The notes: generated by a model from the letters alone, not told the origin. Positions 53,984 through 63,935 are shown, counted from the first letter of the stretch. The stretch: DNA of 64,000 nt from Lachnospiraceae bacterium OM04-12BH (GCA_003490145.1 QULQ01000005.1:166309-230308), one strand, 5' to 3'. Numbers and translations are program-made.

Positions 53984-56119
53984 ATGAGATTTATAATAAA
54001 GCATGAAATCAGAGGCAGGATGCGGATCCATATCCTGCAGAGCAGAATGAGCTTTGAACAGGCGGATATCCTGCAGTATTATCTGGATGCAAAGGAACAG
54101 GTCATGAATGCAAAGATCCAGGAGCGTACTGCAGATGTAACGGTCAGCTATCAGGGAAGCCGGGAGGAGATCCTTTCTGTGCTGGAAGCATTTACCTATG
54201 AAAGGGCGCAGGTGCCGGAGGTATATCTTAAGAATTCCGGCAGACGGATGAACCGGGAGTACTGGGACAGGCTGGTCAACAAAACAGTGATCTATTTTGG
54301 AAACAAGATCTTTCTTCCCTATCCGATCCGGGCAGGGATCACCATGATCACTTCCGTAAAATACATCTGGAAGGGACTGACGACTCTTGCCAGGCGAAGG
54401 ATTGAAGTGCCGGTACTGGATGCCACAGCGATTGGTGTATCTATTTTTAGAGGTGACATTTCTACGGCAAGTTCCGTAATGTTTCTTCTTTCACTTGGAG
54501 AGATCCTGGAAGAATGGACACATAAGAAATCAGTCGGAGATCTGGCACGGAGCATGTCCCTGAATATCAGCAAGGTATGGCTTGTCCGTGATGGGCAGGA
54601 AATTATGGTTCCTGTTACTGAGATCAGGAGTGGGGATCCTGTCAGGGTACATATGGGAAATGTCATTCCCTTCGATGGCTGTGTGATCGAAGGAGAGGCT
54701 ATGGTCAACCAGGCATCCCTGACCGGAGAATCCGTTCCAGTCAGAAGAGCAGAAGGTAGTACCGTTTATGCCGGAACAGTTGTGGAAGAAGGAGAGATCA
54801 CCTTTAAGGTAAAGGAGGCAAACGGCTCCAGCAAGTATGAGAAGATCATGGCGATGATCGAGGAGTCCGAGAAGCTGAAATCCTCTCTGGAAAGTAAGGC
54901 AGAGCATCTGGCAGACAGACTGGTACCGTATACCTTCCTGGGAACCGGTCTTGTATGGCTGCTTACCAGAAATATGACAAAGACGATCTCTGTACTGATG
55001 GTAGACTTCTCATGCGCACTGAAGCTGGCGATGCCTCTTTCCGTATTGTCAGCGATCCGTGAGGCAAGCACCCATGATATTACGGTAAAGGGCGGCAAGT
55101 ATCTGGAAGCCATGGCAGATGCCACAACTATTGTCTTTGACAAGACAGGAACACTGACCAAGGCGCAGCCTACAGTAGTAGAAGTGATTTCCTTCAATGA
55201 GAAGTTACCGGATGAGCTGCTTCGTATCGCAGCCTGTCTGGAAGAGCATTTCCCTCATTCCATGGCCAAGGCCGTGGTACGGGAGGCTGAGAAAAAGCAT
55301 CTGGTACATGAGGAGCTGCATTCCAAGGTGGAATATATTGTAGCCCATGGAATTTCTTCCATGCTGGAGGATAAAAAGGTAGTTATCGGCAGCTGCCATT
55401 TTGTGTTTGAAGATGAAAAGGCACAGATCCCGGCAGAGAAGCAGGAGCTGTTTGACCATCTGTCTGCAGAGTATTCCCACCTATATATGGCGGTCGATGG
55501 AAGGCTTGCAGCCGTGATCTGTATTGAAGATCCACTCCGTCCGGAAGCAGCAGAGGTGGTAAAGGAGCTGAAAAAGACCGGAATCACCAAGGTAGTCATG
55601 ATGACAGGTGACAGTGACAGGATCGCAAGGACGATCGCAGAGCGTGTCGGTGTGGATGAATATTATTCTGAGGTTCTGCCGGAGGATAAGGCGGGCTTTG
55701 TAGAGAAGGAAAAGGCAGCCGGACGGAAGGTGATCATGATCGGAGACGGTATCAATGATTCACCGGCTCTTTCCGCATCAGATGTGGGAATTGCCATCAG
55801 TGACGGTGCCGAGATCGCACGGGAGATCGCAGATGTGACCATTGGCGCAGATAATCTGTATGAAGTGGTTACATTGAAGAAACTGAGCAATGCACTGATG
55901 AAGCGGATCCGTAAGAACTATAAGGCGATCGTAGGAATCAATGCAAGTCTGATCGTCCTCGGCGTAGCCGGTGTGTTCCAGCCTACGACATCCGCACTTC
56001 TTCATAATACCTCAACGCTGGTGATCAGTATGAAGAGCATGAAAAATCTGCTTGGAAAAGAAGAGAATGAAGAGGAAGCTGCTCACGGGGAAATGAATCT
56101 GGAACTGGCAGTACAGTAA
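53984..56119 (+). CDS. Heavy-metal P1B-type ATPase with atypical SCALK transmembrane motif
   Basis: A 711-aa membrane pump. The N-terminus is an HMA-like domain lacking CxxC (HEIRGRMRIHILQSRMSFEQ). Actuator TGESVPVRR (about 247), transmembrane DFSCALKLAMPLSVLSAI (about 340-357), phosphorylation DKTGTLTKAQP (about 385), and GDGINDSPALSASDVGIAIS (about 587) are intact. The usual CPC is replaced by SCA-type residues, so the transported metal cannot be read off. It is preceded by DUF6110 at a 8-base gap, an operon. It likely exports or handles Mn, Zn or another transition metal. Confidence 0.9.
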   Translation: MRFIIKHEIRGRMRIHILQSRMSFEQADILQYYLDAKEQVMNAKIQERTADVTVSYQGSREEILSVLEAFTYERAQVPEVYLKNSGRRMNREYWDRLVNKTVIYFGNKIFLPYPIRAGITMITSVKYIWKGLTTLARRRIEVPVLDATAIGVSIFRGDISTASSVMFLLSLGEILEEWTHKKSVGDLARSMSLNISKVWLVRDGQEIMVPVTEIRSGDPVRVHMGNVIPFDGCVIEGEAMVNQASLTGESVPVRRAEGSTVYAGTVVEEGEITFKVKEANGSSKYEKIMAMIEESEKLKSSLESKAEHLADRLVPYTFLGTGLVWLLTRNMTKTISVLMVDFSCALKLAMPLSVLSAIREASTHDITVKGGKYLEAMADATTIVFDKTGTLTKAQPTVVEVISFNEKLPDELLRIAACLEEHFPHSMAKAVVREAEKKHLVHEELHSKVEYIVAHGISSMLEDKKVVIGSCHFVFEDEKAQIPAEKQELFDHLSAEYSHLYMAVDGRLAAVICIEDPLRPEAAEVVKELKKTGITKVVMMTGDSDRIARTIAERVGVDEYYSEVLPEDKAGFVEKEKAAGRKVIMIGDGINDSPALSASDVGIAISDGAEIAREIADVTIGADNLYEVVTLKKLSNALMKRIRKNYKAIVGINASLIVLGVAGVFQPTTSALLHNTSTLVISMKSMKNLLGKEENEEEAAHGEMNLELAVQ

Positions 56120-56146
56120 AAAGAAATGAAAAAGAAATATAACAGG

Positions 56147-56174
56147 CAGGCGGAGCTTTTGCTCCGCCTGTTTT
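56147..56174 (+). terminator. Bidirectional terminator between convergent genes
   Basis: CAGGCGGAGC (56147-56156), a TTTT loop and GCTCCGCCTG (56161-56170) form a perfect stem followed by TTTT. It serves both the ATPase gene and the opposed AraC gene. Confidence 0.92.
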
Positions 56175-56187
56175 CCATATATGAGAT

Positions 56188-56988
56188 TTACTGCATCCGG
56201 AACTGTCTGGGTGTCATGCCGGTCAGCTTGCGGAACATGGAAGTGAAGTGGCTGGCATCAGCAAAGCCTACACGCTGTCCGATCACCTGGATCTGCAGCT
56301 GCCTGTTTGTCAGAAGCAGCTCTTTGGCACGGCTGATCCGGTAGAAGGTCAGGTATTCATAGACAGAACAGCCAAGGAACCGCAGGAAAAGCCGGGACAG
56401 ATACTGCTGGGAGACATGCAGGGAGGCAGCAATCTGTGAAGCAGTCAGCTGATCGCTGAAATGTACAGCGATCAGCTGCAGGGCAGGTGCAATATAGGAC
56501 TGGTACAGAGGATGATCCTTGGCAGAATTGCCGCCGTTTTTGTCAGAAAGCAGGAGCATGAGGTGGTAACCTGTGACCGACAGAGCAGCGGTATCAACAG
56601 GAGATGCAGCCATAAGATCAGCACCTTCCCGGATCAGCTCCCGGATCGTTCCGGTATCAGAGGAAGGAAAGAAGCGTACCTTGTCCTGGATCAGAGATGG
56701 AAAGGTATCTGACAGGGTGCCGGTGAAGGTGACAAAGGTGGTGATCCAGTCTGCACCTTCTGCATGGTAGGAGTGAGGAACAAAAGGGGCGATCAGAAGC
56801 CCATCACCCTCTGTAAGCAGGTATGTCCTGCCGCAGGCAGTAAATGAGCCACAGCCCTGTTCGGTTTGTAAATAGTGATAGAGTGGATAACCCTCCGGTC
56901 TGTCCCAGGGCTCCTGATGCCAGTCAAAACCTGCGGAATCAAGCGTAAAAGGCTCTTGCAGCGGAGTGTTCCTGAAAAAAATAGGCAT
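56188..56988 (-). CDS. AraC family transcriptional regulator
   Basis: A 266-aa protein with an N-terminal cupin-like sensor (LLTEGDGLLIAPFVPHSYHA) and two C-terminal HTH motifs, QLTASQIAASLHVSQQYLSR and IQVIGQRVGFADASHFTSMF with the end KLTGMTPRQF. It is divergent from the GH42 gene across about 130 bases and is likely its sugar-responsive activator. Confidence 0.92.
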   Translation of the reverse strand: MPIFFRNTPLQEPFTLDSAGFDWHQEPWDRPEGYPLYHYLQTEQGCGSFTACGRTYLLTEGDGLLIAPFVPHSYHAEGADWITTFVTFTGTLSDTFPSLIQDKVRFFPSSDTGTIRELIREGADLMAASPVDTAALSVTGYHLMLLLSDKNGGNSAKDHPLYQSYIAPALQLIAVHFSDQLTASQIAASLHVSQQYLSRLFLRFLGCSVYEYLTFYRISRAKELLLTNRQLQIQVIGQRVGFADASHFTSMFRKLTGMTPRQFRMQ

Positions 56989-57117
56989 AGTACTTCTCCT
57001 GTTTCAAAATGTTATAGTTATTAGTTTATCATGTTACACACGAAGCTGTAAAGAACAGTTATAATCAGCATTAAGAGAAGCTGGAAAGAACAATAAAGGA
57101 CATAAGGAGAAATAAAT
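56989..57117 (+). promoter_or_regulatory. Divergent promoter region AraC/GH42
   Basis: AT-rich 129 bases between the two start codons with TATAGTTATTAG-like stretches and an aaggag site for GH42. The operator is not resolved. Confidence 0.5.
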
Positions 57118-59121
57118 ATGGCAGGTAAATTTCAGAGAATTTTGTATGGCGGGGATTATAATCCCAATCAATGGCCGGAGGAGGTCTGGAAGGAAGATAT
57201 GAGAATGTTCCGCAAGGCCGGTATCAACAGTGCCACGATCAATGTTTTTTCCTGGGCGAAGCTTCAGCCCTCAGAAGAAACTTATTATTTTGATGAACTG
57301 GATAAGATCGTAGACATGCTTTCTGCAGAAGAGGATGATATTGTCATGGCAACCTCTACAGGTGCCCTTCCTGCATGGATGGTAAAGCGCTACCCGGAGG
57401 TGGCAAGAACTGATTATGAAGGCAGACATCATAAGTTCGGACAGCGTCATAATGCCTGTCCTAATTCCCAGGTTTACCGGAAGTTTATGGTCAGCCTGAC
57501 GGCAAAGCTGGCAGAACGCTATGCACATAACCCTCATATTACCTGCTGGCACATCAACAATGAGTACGGCGGAGAGTGTTACTGTGAGAACTGTGAAAAG
57601 GCATTCCGTGTCTGGCTGAAGAAGAAATATAAGACGATCGAGGCTGTCAACAAGGCATGGAATACTGAATTCTGGGGACATACCTTCTATGATTTTGATG
57701 AGATCGTACTTCCAAATGTCCTGGGTGATGGAATCGGGACCGAGGATACTGCATTTGCAGGTCTTTCTATTGATTATAAGAGATTTAATTCCGACAGTCT
57801 GCTGGAAAACTACTGCATGGAGAGAGATGCCATCAAGGCAGTCAGTCCGGATGCGCTGGTGACCACAAACCTGATGGGCACATACAAGGGACTCGATTAT
57901 TTCAAATGGGCGAAGGAAATGGATATTGTTTCCTGGGATAACTATCCGTCACTGGATACCCCCTGGAGCTTTACAGCCATGACCCATGATCTGATGAGAG
58001 GATTAAAGAAAGAGCCCTTTATGCTGATGGAGCAGACACCCAGCCAGCAGAACTGGCAGAAGTACAATTCACTGAAGCGTCCCGGACAGATGCGGGCACA
58101 GAGCTACCAGACGCTTGCGCACGGAGCAGATACCATTCAGTTTTTCCAGCTCCGCAGAAGTGTGGGCGGCTGTGAGAAATTTCATGGTGCGGTGATCGCC
58201 CATGCAGGAACAGAGAATACCAGAGTATTCCGTGAGGTATCGCAGCTTGGAGAAGAACTGGCAAGACTTGGCAGGCATATCCTTGGAACAGAGAACCGGG
58301 CAGAAGTAGCCATGATCTTTGACTGGGACAATTACTGGGGACTGGAATATACAAGCGGCCCTTCCGAGGATCTGAAGTACGTGGATCAGATCCATCAGTA
58401 TTACCGTTATTTCTACGAACACAACATTCCGGTAGACATGGTATCAGCAGAGGATACGTTTGCTGGCTACAAGGTAGTGGCAGCGCCTGTTCTTTATATG
58501 GTAAAGGAAGGCATGAAGGAAGCACTGACTGCTTTTGTAAAGCAGGGTGGTGTCCTGATCCTGACTTATATGAGCGGTATTGTAGATCAGTCTGATAATG
58601 TATATCTTGGCGGATATCCGGGTCCCCTTCGTGAGCTTGCCGGCGTGTGGGTAGAAGAAATTGATGCTCTGTTCCCGGATCAGAAGAATCAGATGATCTT
58701 TGCAGATGGCAGAGAGGCGGAATGCAGGCTTGTCTGCGATATCATGCATCTGGAAGGTGCAGAGGCACTTGCAGTATATGGCAGTGACTTTTATAAGGAC
58801 AGCCCGGTTGTAACAAGGAATACCTATGGTGCAGGAAGCACCTATTATATAGGAAGTGATCCGTCAGAGGAAGGAATAGAAATGATCCTTGACAAAGTCA
58901 GGGAGGAGGCCGGTATCAGCGGTGCATCTGGGGAGAAAGCCAGACTTGAGATCGTCAGCAGATGGAATGGCGAACAGGAATACGGCTTCCTGATGAATTT
59001 CACCGATCAGGTGCTGCCGGTTCCAGAGAGGTTTGCAGGAAAAGAAGACCTTCTTACAGAAAAGGCTGTTGAAAGTGGTGAAACCATGAAGAAATATGAT
59101 GTAAAGATCGTAAAGATGTAA
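57118..59121 (+). CDS. GH42 beta-galactosidase
   Basis: A 667-aa enzyme cutting terminal beta-galactose. The TIM barrel opens with ILYGGDYNPNQWPEEVWKED. The acid/base Glu lies in WHINNEYGGECYC (about 147) with a nearby cysteine zinc cluster typical of GH42. The nucleophile Glu is in PFMLMEQTPSQQNW (about 303). Trimerisation and C-terminal beta domains follow. No signal peptide, so it is cytoplasmic. Likely controlled by the divergent AraC gene. Confidence 0.95.
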   Translation: MAGKFQRILYGGDYNPNQWPEEVWKEDMRMFRKAGINSATINVFSWAKLQPSEETYYFDELDKIVDMLSAEEDDIVMATSTGALPAWMVKRYPEVARTDYEGRHHKFGQRHNACPNSQVYRKFMVSLTAKLAERYAHNPHITCWHINNEYGGECYCENCEKAFRVWLKKKYKTIEAVNKAWNTEFWGHTFYDFDEIVLPNVLGDGIGTEDTAFAGLSIDYKRFNSDSLLENYCMERDAIKAVSPDALVTTNLMGTYKGLDYFKWAKEMDIVSWDNYPSLDTPWSFTAMTHDLMRGLKKEPFMLMEQTPSQQNWQKYNSLKRPGQMRAQSYQTLAHGADTIQFFQLRRSVGGCEKFHGAVIAHAGTENTRVFREVSQLGEELARLGRHILGTENRAEVAMIFDWDNYWGLEYTSGPSEDLKYVDQIHQYYRYFYEHNIPVDMVSAEDTFAGYKVVAAPVLYMVKEGMKEALTAFVKQGGVLILTYMSGIVDQSDNVYLGGYPGPLRELAGVWVEEIDALFPDQKNQMIFADGREAECRLVCDIMHLEGAEALAVYGSDFYKDSPVVTRNTYGAGSTYYIGSDPSEEGIEMILDKVREEAGISGASGEKARLEIVSRWNGEQEYGFLMNFTDQVLPVPERFAGKEDLLTEKAVESGETMKKYDVKIVKM

Positions 59122-59135
59122 TAGAAGAGTTCCAG

Positions 59136-59164
59136 GGCTCCTGCCATACGGCGGGAGCCTTTTT
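59136..59164 (+). terminator. Terminator of GH42 gene
   Basis: GGCTCCTGCC pairs with GGCGGGAGCC (one wobble) around ATAC, followed by TTTTT. Confidence 0.88.
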
Positions 59165-59299
59165 CGCGGAGAGCCTTTTTCCTTCATTTTTATAATGACA
59201 CAAAATAGAGGAAATGCTATAATAAGACTGCTTTACTGGGTTCACCGGCACAAAACGGGGAAAACTGTATAAAGTGAATAATAAAAGGACTTCTGTTTT

Positions 59300-60067
59300 A
59301 TGAAAATAAATGTGAATGGATATGAAATTGCCTATCAGATAACCGGAGAGGGCGAGGATACGGTAGTGATCCTGCAGGGCTGGGGTACGGAGCTTGCTAC
59401 CTACAATTCAGTAGCGGCCTGTATTTCAGACAGATACCGGGTAGTGCAGTTTGATTTCCCGGGCTTTGGGGCAAGCGATGAGCCAAGAGAACCCTGGGCG
59501 GTAGAGGATTATGCAAAGTTCTTTCTGGATTTCATGGCTGCTCTTGGCATTCAGAAGGCAACACTGATCGGTCATTCCTATGGAGGAAGAGTCATCATAC
59601 GGCTGGCAGCAAGAGAGAGCCTGCCCTTTACCATAGAGCGGATCGTACTGATCGACAGTGCAGGGATCCTGCCAAAGAAAACCTGGAAACAGAAAATGAA
59701 GATCAGACGTTATAAGGTGCTGAAAAAGATCGTAAACCTGAAGCTGGTATATGCCATCTGTCCGAGACTGATCGATGAATGGAGGAACCGTCAGGGATCA
59801 GCCGATTATCGGAATGCATCGCCCATGATGCGCCAGTGCCTTGTGAAGGCAGTCAATGAGGACCTGACAGAGCTTCTGCCCAGGATCAGACAGGATACCC
59901 TGCTGATCTGGGGAGATCTGGATACGGCAACACCGATCGCTGATGCGAAGCTCATGGAAGAAAAGATCCCCGGGGCAGGTCTTGCGGTGATTCCCGGCAC
60001 CGGACATTTCAGTTTTCTGGAGAACCCGGCGCTGTTCCGGAGCATTATGCAGGCATACTTTGCCTAG
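59300..60067 (+). CDS. Alpha/beta hydrolase
   Basis: A 255-aa hydrolase. Nucleophile elbow LIGHSYGGRVIIRLA, oxyanion region VILQGWGTELATYN, acid in LLIWGDLDTATPI and catalytic His in GTGHFSFLENP. The substrate is unknown. It heads a block with membrane MurF-like and Ddl genes, suggesting a cell-wall-linked role. Confidence 0.88.
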   Translation: MKINVNGYEIAYQITGEGEDTVVILQGWGTELATYNSVAACISDRYRVVQFDFPGFGASDEPREPWAVEDYAKFFLDFMAALGIQKATLIGHSYGGRVIIRLAARESLPFTIERIVLIDSAGILPKKTWKQKMKIRRYKVLKKIVNLKLVYAICPRLIDEWRNRQGSADYRNASPMMRQCLVKAVNEDLTELLPRIRQDTLLIWGDLDTATPIADAKLMEEKIPGAGLAVIPGTGHFSFLENPALFRSIMQAYFA

Positions 60068-60102
60068 GCGGGGAATAAAACGAAAAGAAAGGTGCTTTTA
60101 CC

Positions 60103-61719
60103 ATGATAACCATTACAGCCATCAGTATCCTCTGCGCCGTGCTGACACTGCCGGCATTCTTATATGTGCTGCGCTATAATCTGCATATGTTTCAGCTAAA
60201 TGGATACAAAAATGGAGAACATATCCACTGGCTTAAGAAAAATGTAAGCAGACAGTATCTGCTGATCCTGATCGGGATCTCCGGCATCCTAAGCATGTGC
60301 CTGCCGGGTATCGTGACATTGCTCCTGCAGACTGCCGCCGTCCTGATCTGCATGAAGTATTATCTTTATCTGAAGAAAACCAATACCAAGAAGAAGCTGG
60401 TCTATACAGCCCGTGTGAAAAGGCTGATACTGACGGACAGCATCCTGGTGATTTTACTGCTTGTTCTGACAGGTGTATTTCTTGGAGTCGGCAGGATTGC
60501 CGGTGCGTTTGCCATTCTGACTACGCTGCAGATCATTGCACTTGTGATCGTAAACTGGATCAACAGGCCGGTGGAGGGCATGATCAACCAGCACTACATT
60601 AATGATGCGAAAAAAAAGCTGCGGAGTGTGCCGGATCTGACCGTGATCGGTGTGACCGGAAGCTATGGCAAGACTAGTGTGAAATATTATCTGGATACCT
60701 TATTAAAGGAACATTTCGAGGTGCTGATCACACCGGAGAGCTACAATACCCCCATGGGTGTTGTCAAGACGATCCGCAGTTCCTTAAAGCCCTCCCATCA
60801 GATCTTTATCTGTGAAATGGGTGCCAGACATGTAGGGGATATCAAGGAGATCTGTGATATCGTTCATCCTGAACACGGGATCATTACTTCCGTAGGCCCC
60901 CAGCATCTGGAAACCTTCTTTAATATGGACAATATCGTAAACACCAAGTTTGAGCTGGCGGATGCCCTGCCGGAGGTGGGGCTTCTTTTCCTGAACGGGG
61001 ATAATGAATATATCAGGAACCACAGTGGTAAATACAAAAATAAGATTTTTTATACTACTGGAGAATGGGCGAAGGCCAGGGAGCTGGAAAGCCAGATCGA
61101 AGAGGGAGAGGTTCCCCAGTATTATCAGACAGGGGACGTGAAGCTTTCCCGTACCGGTACGGAGTTCACTGTGACAGCTCCGGATGGAGAGAAGGAAACC
61201 TTCCAGATGAGGCTTCTTGGTGAGCACAATGTGATCAATGTGGCAGGTGCTGTTGCGGTGGCGAATACACTTGGTATTCCGCTGAAGCAGCTCAAGGTTC
61301 CGGTCCGCCGGATCCAGCCGGTCGCACACAGGATGCAGCTTCTGGAAAGAGGAAATTATACGATCATTGATGATGCGTTTAATTCCAATCCGGTAGGCTC
61401 CCGGGCAGCTGTAGAGACATTGAAGCAGTTTGAGGGAGTCCGTATCCTGATCACACCCGGCATGGTAGAGCTTGGAGAAAAGGAAGAGGAATACAATTAC
61501 AAATTCGGTACCTACGCGGCAGACTGCTGCGATTATATCCTTTTAGTAGGGGAAAAGCATACAGCCCCCATCCACAAAGGGGTACTGGAGAGCGGATTTT
61601 CACAGGAAAGCTGCAGAGTATTTGAAAAGCTGGAGGATGCTCTGTCATTTGCATATAGTATTAAAGCTGAAGGCCATAAATTTATTCTGCTGGAAAATGA
61701 CCTTCCGGATAATTATTAA
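60103..61719 (+). CDS. Membrane-anchored Mur ligase (MurF-like)
   Basis: A 538-aa protein with about four or five N-terminal transmembrane helices (residues 1-155), then a Mur ligase: ATP loop VIGVTGSYGKTSVKYYL (about 180), MGVVKTIRSSLKPSHQIFIC, QHLETFFNMDNIVNTKFELA, LGEHNVINVAGAVAVANTLG and IIDDAFNSNPVGSRAAVETL. MurF adds D-Ala-D-Ala to the UDP-muramyl peptide. Normal MurF is soluble, so the anchor is unusual but recurs in Clostridia. The Ddl gene starts 11 bases later. Confidence 0.88.
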   Translation: MITITAISILCAVLTLPAFLYVLRYNLHMFQLNGYKNGEHIHWLKKNVSRQYLLILIGISGILSMCLPGIVTLLLQTAAVLICMKYYLYLKKTNTKKKLVYTARVKRLILTDSILVILLLVLTGVFLGVGRIAGAFAILTTLQIIALVIVNWINRPVEGMINQHYINDAKKKLRSVPDLTVIGVTGSYGKTSVKYYLDTLLKEHFEVLITPESYNTPMGVVKTIRSSLKPSHQIFICEMGARHVGDIKEICDIVHPEHGIITSVGPQHLETFFNMDNIVNTKFELADALPEVGLLFLNGDNEYIRNHSGKYKNKIFYTTGEWAKARELESQIEEGEVPQYYQTGDVKLSRTGTEFTVTAPDGEKETFQMRLLGEHNVINVAGAVAVANTLGIPLKQLKVPVRRIQPVAHRMQLLERGNYTIIDDAFNSNPVGSRAAVETLKQFEGVRILITPGMVELGEKEEEYNYKFGTYAADCCDYILLVGEKHTAPIHKGVLESGFSQESCRVFEKLEDALSFAYSIKAEGHKFILLENDLPDNY

Positions 61720-61730
61720 GGAGGCAGTTC

Positions 61731-62933
61731 ATGAAAACAAGAGTGGCAGTAATGTTTGGTGGAAAGAGTGTGGAGCACGAGGTATCCGTCATCTCCGGAA
61801 TCCAGGCGATCATGAGTATGGATCAGGAGAAATACGAGGTTATTCCCGTATATCTTACCAAGAAAAATGAAATGTATGTAGGCGAGGAGATCGGCAAGAT
61901 CGAGGCCTATAAAGATATTCCGGGACTTTTGTCAAAGTCACAGAGAGTAATCCTTGTGAATGAGGACGATCACATCGTGCTGATGCCCTATCCGGTGAAG
62001 CTATTTGGCAAAAAGAGCATAGAAGTGGATATCGCATTCCCGATCGTACATGGAACCAATGTGGAGGACGGTGCCCTGCAGGGCTATTTAAAAACGATTG
62101 GTATTCCCTTTGTGGGCTGTGACGTGACGGCCTCTGCCCTTGGCATGGATAAATACGCATCCAAGGTGGTGCTGAAGGAGAATGGTGTTCCGGTGCTGGA
62201 TGGCTACTGCTTCACTACATCCGATTATGCGGAGATCGACAGCATTCTTGATAAGGTGGAAAAGGAGATCGGCTATCCGGCTATCGTAAAGCCAGTAGAT
62301 CTTGGCTCCAGTGTGGGGATCAGTGTGGCGAGAAACCGCAGTGAGCTCACTAGTTCCATTGATGATGCGTTCCTTTATGCAAGAAAGATCATCATTGAGC
62401 ATGCGATCACAAAGCTCCGTGAGATCAACTGCGCCGTACTTGGAGATGAAAATGAGGCGGTTGCTTCCGAATGCGAAGAGCCTCTGCATACCAAGGATAT
62501 CTTAAGCTATGAGGATAAATATGTAAGCAATGCCAAGGGCAGCGGCTCAAAGGGCATGGCAAGCGTGTCCCGTAAGATCCCGGCAGAGCTCTCTCCTGAA
62601 AAGAGAAAGGAAGTACAGGAGCTGGCAGTAAAATCCTTCCAGAAGCTTGGCTGTAACGGTGTAGCCAGGATCGACTTCATGATCGATGAGGAAAATGGAA
62701 AGCTTTACTTTAATGAGATCAATACCATTCCGGGTTCCCTGGCCTTTTACCTGTGGGAGCCTGTAGGGATCAGCTATCCGGAGCTTCTTGACCGGATGAT
62801 CCGGCTGGCATTAAAGAGAGTAAGGGAAGAGGAAAGCATAACCTTCTCCTTTGATACCAATATCCTGAACCAGAATTCCCTTGGCGGAGTTAAGGGCGGC
62901 AAGATGGGAAAGCTGAAAGCACCCTTGCAATAA
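61731..62933 (+). CDS. ddl: D-alanine--D-alanine ligase family protein
   Basis: A 400-aa ATP-grasp enzyme. Landmarks: VAVMFGGKSVEHEVSVISG, FPIVHGTNVEDGALQGYLKT, KPVDLGSSVGISVARNRSEL, ARIDFMIDEENGKLYFNEIN and TIPGSLAFYLWEP. It makes D-Ala-D-Ala for the MurF-like protein upstream. D-Ala-D-Ser ligase activity cannot be excluded without structure-based comparison. A short C-terminal extension (NQNSLGGVKGGKMGKL) is present. Confidence 0.92.
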   Translation: MKTRVAVMFGGKSVEHEVSVISGIQAIMSMDQEKYEVIPVYLTKKNEMYVGEEIGKIEAYKDIPGLLSKSQRVILVNEDDHIVLMPYPVKLFGKKSIEVDIAFPIVHGTNVEDGALQGYLKTIGIPFVGCDVTASALGMDKYASKVVLKENGVPVLDGYCFTTSDYAEIDSILDKVEKEIGYPAIVKPVDLGSSVGISVARNRSELTSSIDDAFLYARKIIIEHAITKLREINCAVLGDENEAVASECEEPLHTKDILSYEDKYVSNAKGSGSKGMASVSRKIPAELSPEKRKEVQELAVKSFQKLGCNGVARIDFMIDEENGKLYFNEINTIPGSLAFYLWEPVGISYPELLDRMIRLALKRVREEESITFSFDTNILNQNSLGGVKGGKMGKLKAPLQ

Positions 62934-62954
62934 GAACAGAAGAGGAGAAGACAG

Positions 62955-63935
62955 ATGAGACAGAATAGTAAAACAAGAAATATGGCAGTCACAGGCATGC
63001 TGGTGGCAGCAGGCCTGATCATTCCTTTTGTTACCGGACATGCTTTCGGTGTTCCCGGTACCGTGCTGCTTCCCATGCATTTACCGGTATATCTGATGGG
63101 AATGCTCTGCGGACCACTTTACGGACTGATCGGGGGCATCATTACACCAATCCTGTCAAGTATCCTGACCGGAATGCCGGCACCTTACCCGATGCTTCCG
63201 GTGATGATCGGTGAGCTTGCAGTTTATGGACTCCTTGGCGGCCTGTTTTATCATTCCGGAAAGCTGAAGATCTATCTGGCACTGCTTGCAGCCATGATCC
63301 CGGGCAGGATCGTGCATGGGATCATCTTCGCTGTTATGATGTTTGCAGGAAATAAGCCGGTTACCTTTGCCAGTGTATTTGCTTCCAATATCGATGGGAT
63401 CCCCGGTACCGTGATCCAGCTGATCCTCGTTCCGGTATGCGTGAAGGTATTCGAAAAGCTGATGGGAAGAGAAGGAATGCCCGGACGGTCAGATGCCCTG
63501 CAGACAGTCCGTGAGCAGGCAAAGCAGCTGATCGCAGAGGGAAAGGCTTCCTTTGTCGTGATCAGGCAGAATGAGATCGTATATCAGGATCTTGGCAATG
63601 GCATCCGCCCGATCATGAAGGTGATGGAGAATAACCGTGAGATCCTGTTTGACGCGGTGATCGTAGATAAAATCGTGGGAAAGGCTGCAGCCATGCTGCT
63701 TACTCTTGGCGGAGCCGGTGATATTTATGGAGAGCTGATGAGCAAAGCTGCAGAGGAATATCTGACTGCACATGACAAGAAGATCAGCTATGGAAGATGC
63801 ATTCAGGTGATCAGCAACCGTACCGGAGATGGCATCTGCCCGATGGAGCGTGCCGTGGCAGATATCGATGATCCGGTAGAAGGATATGAAAAACTGAAGG
63901 AAACCGTGAAGCAGCTTTCCAGAAAAGCCATTTAA
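62955..63935 (+). CDS. ECF transporter S-component fused to DUF1893
   Basis: A 326-aa protein. The N-terminal ~175 residues have about six membrane helices and the ECF S-component style (MLVAAGLIIPFVTGH, MLCGPLYGLIGGIITPILSS, VMIGELAVYGLLGGLFYHSG). From about 180 a soluble DUF1893 domain follows (FVVIRQNEIVYQDLGNGIRP, DAVIVDKIVGKAAAMLLTLG, GRCIQVISNRTGDGICPMER). The fusion links a vitamin or small-molecule importer subunit to a deaminase-like fold. The substrate is unknown. Confidence 0.85.
   Translation: MRQNSKTRNMAVTGMLVAAGLIIPFVTGHAFGVPGTVLLPMHLPVYLMGMLCGPLYGLIGGIITPILSSILTGMPAPYPMLPVMIGELAVYGLLGGLFYHSGKLKIYLALLAAMIPGRIVHGIIFAVMMFAGNKPVTFASVFASNIDGIPGTVIQLILVPVCVKVFEKLMGREGMPGRSDALQTVREQAKQLIAEGKASFVVIRQNEIVYQDLGNGIRPIMKVMENNREILFDAVIVDKIVGKAAAMLLTLGGAGDIYGELMSKAAEEYLTAHDKKISYGRCIQVISNRTGDGICPMERAVADIDDPVEGYEKLKETVKQLSRKAI

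Noticed and set aside
54319..55197. Long minus-strand readings inside the P-type ATPase gene
   Set aside because: They are shadows of a well-supported plus-strand gene with all ATPase motifs.
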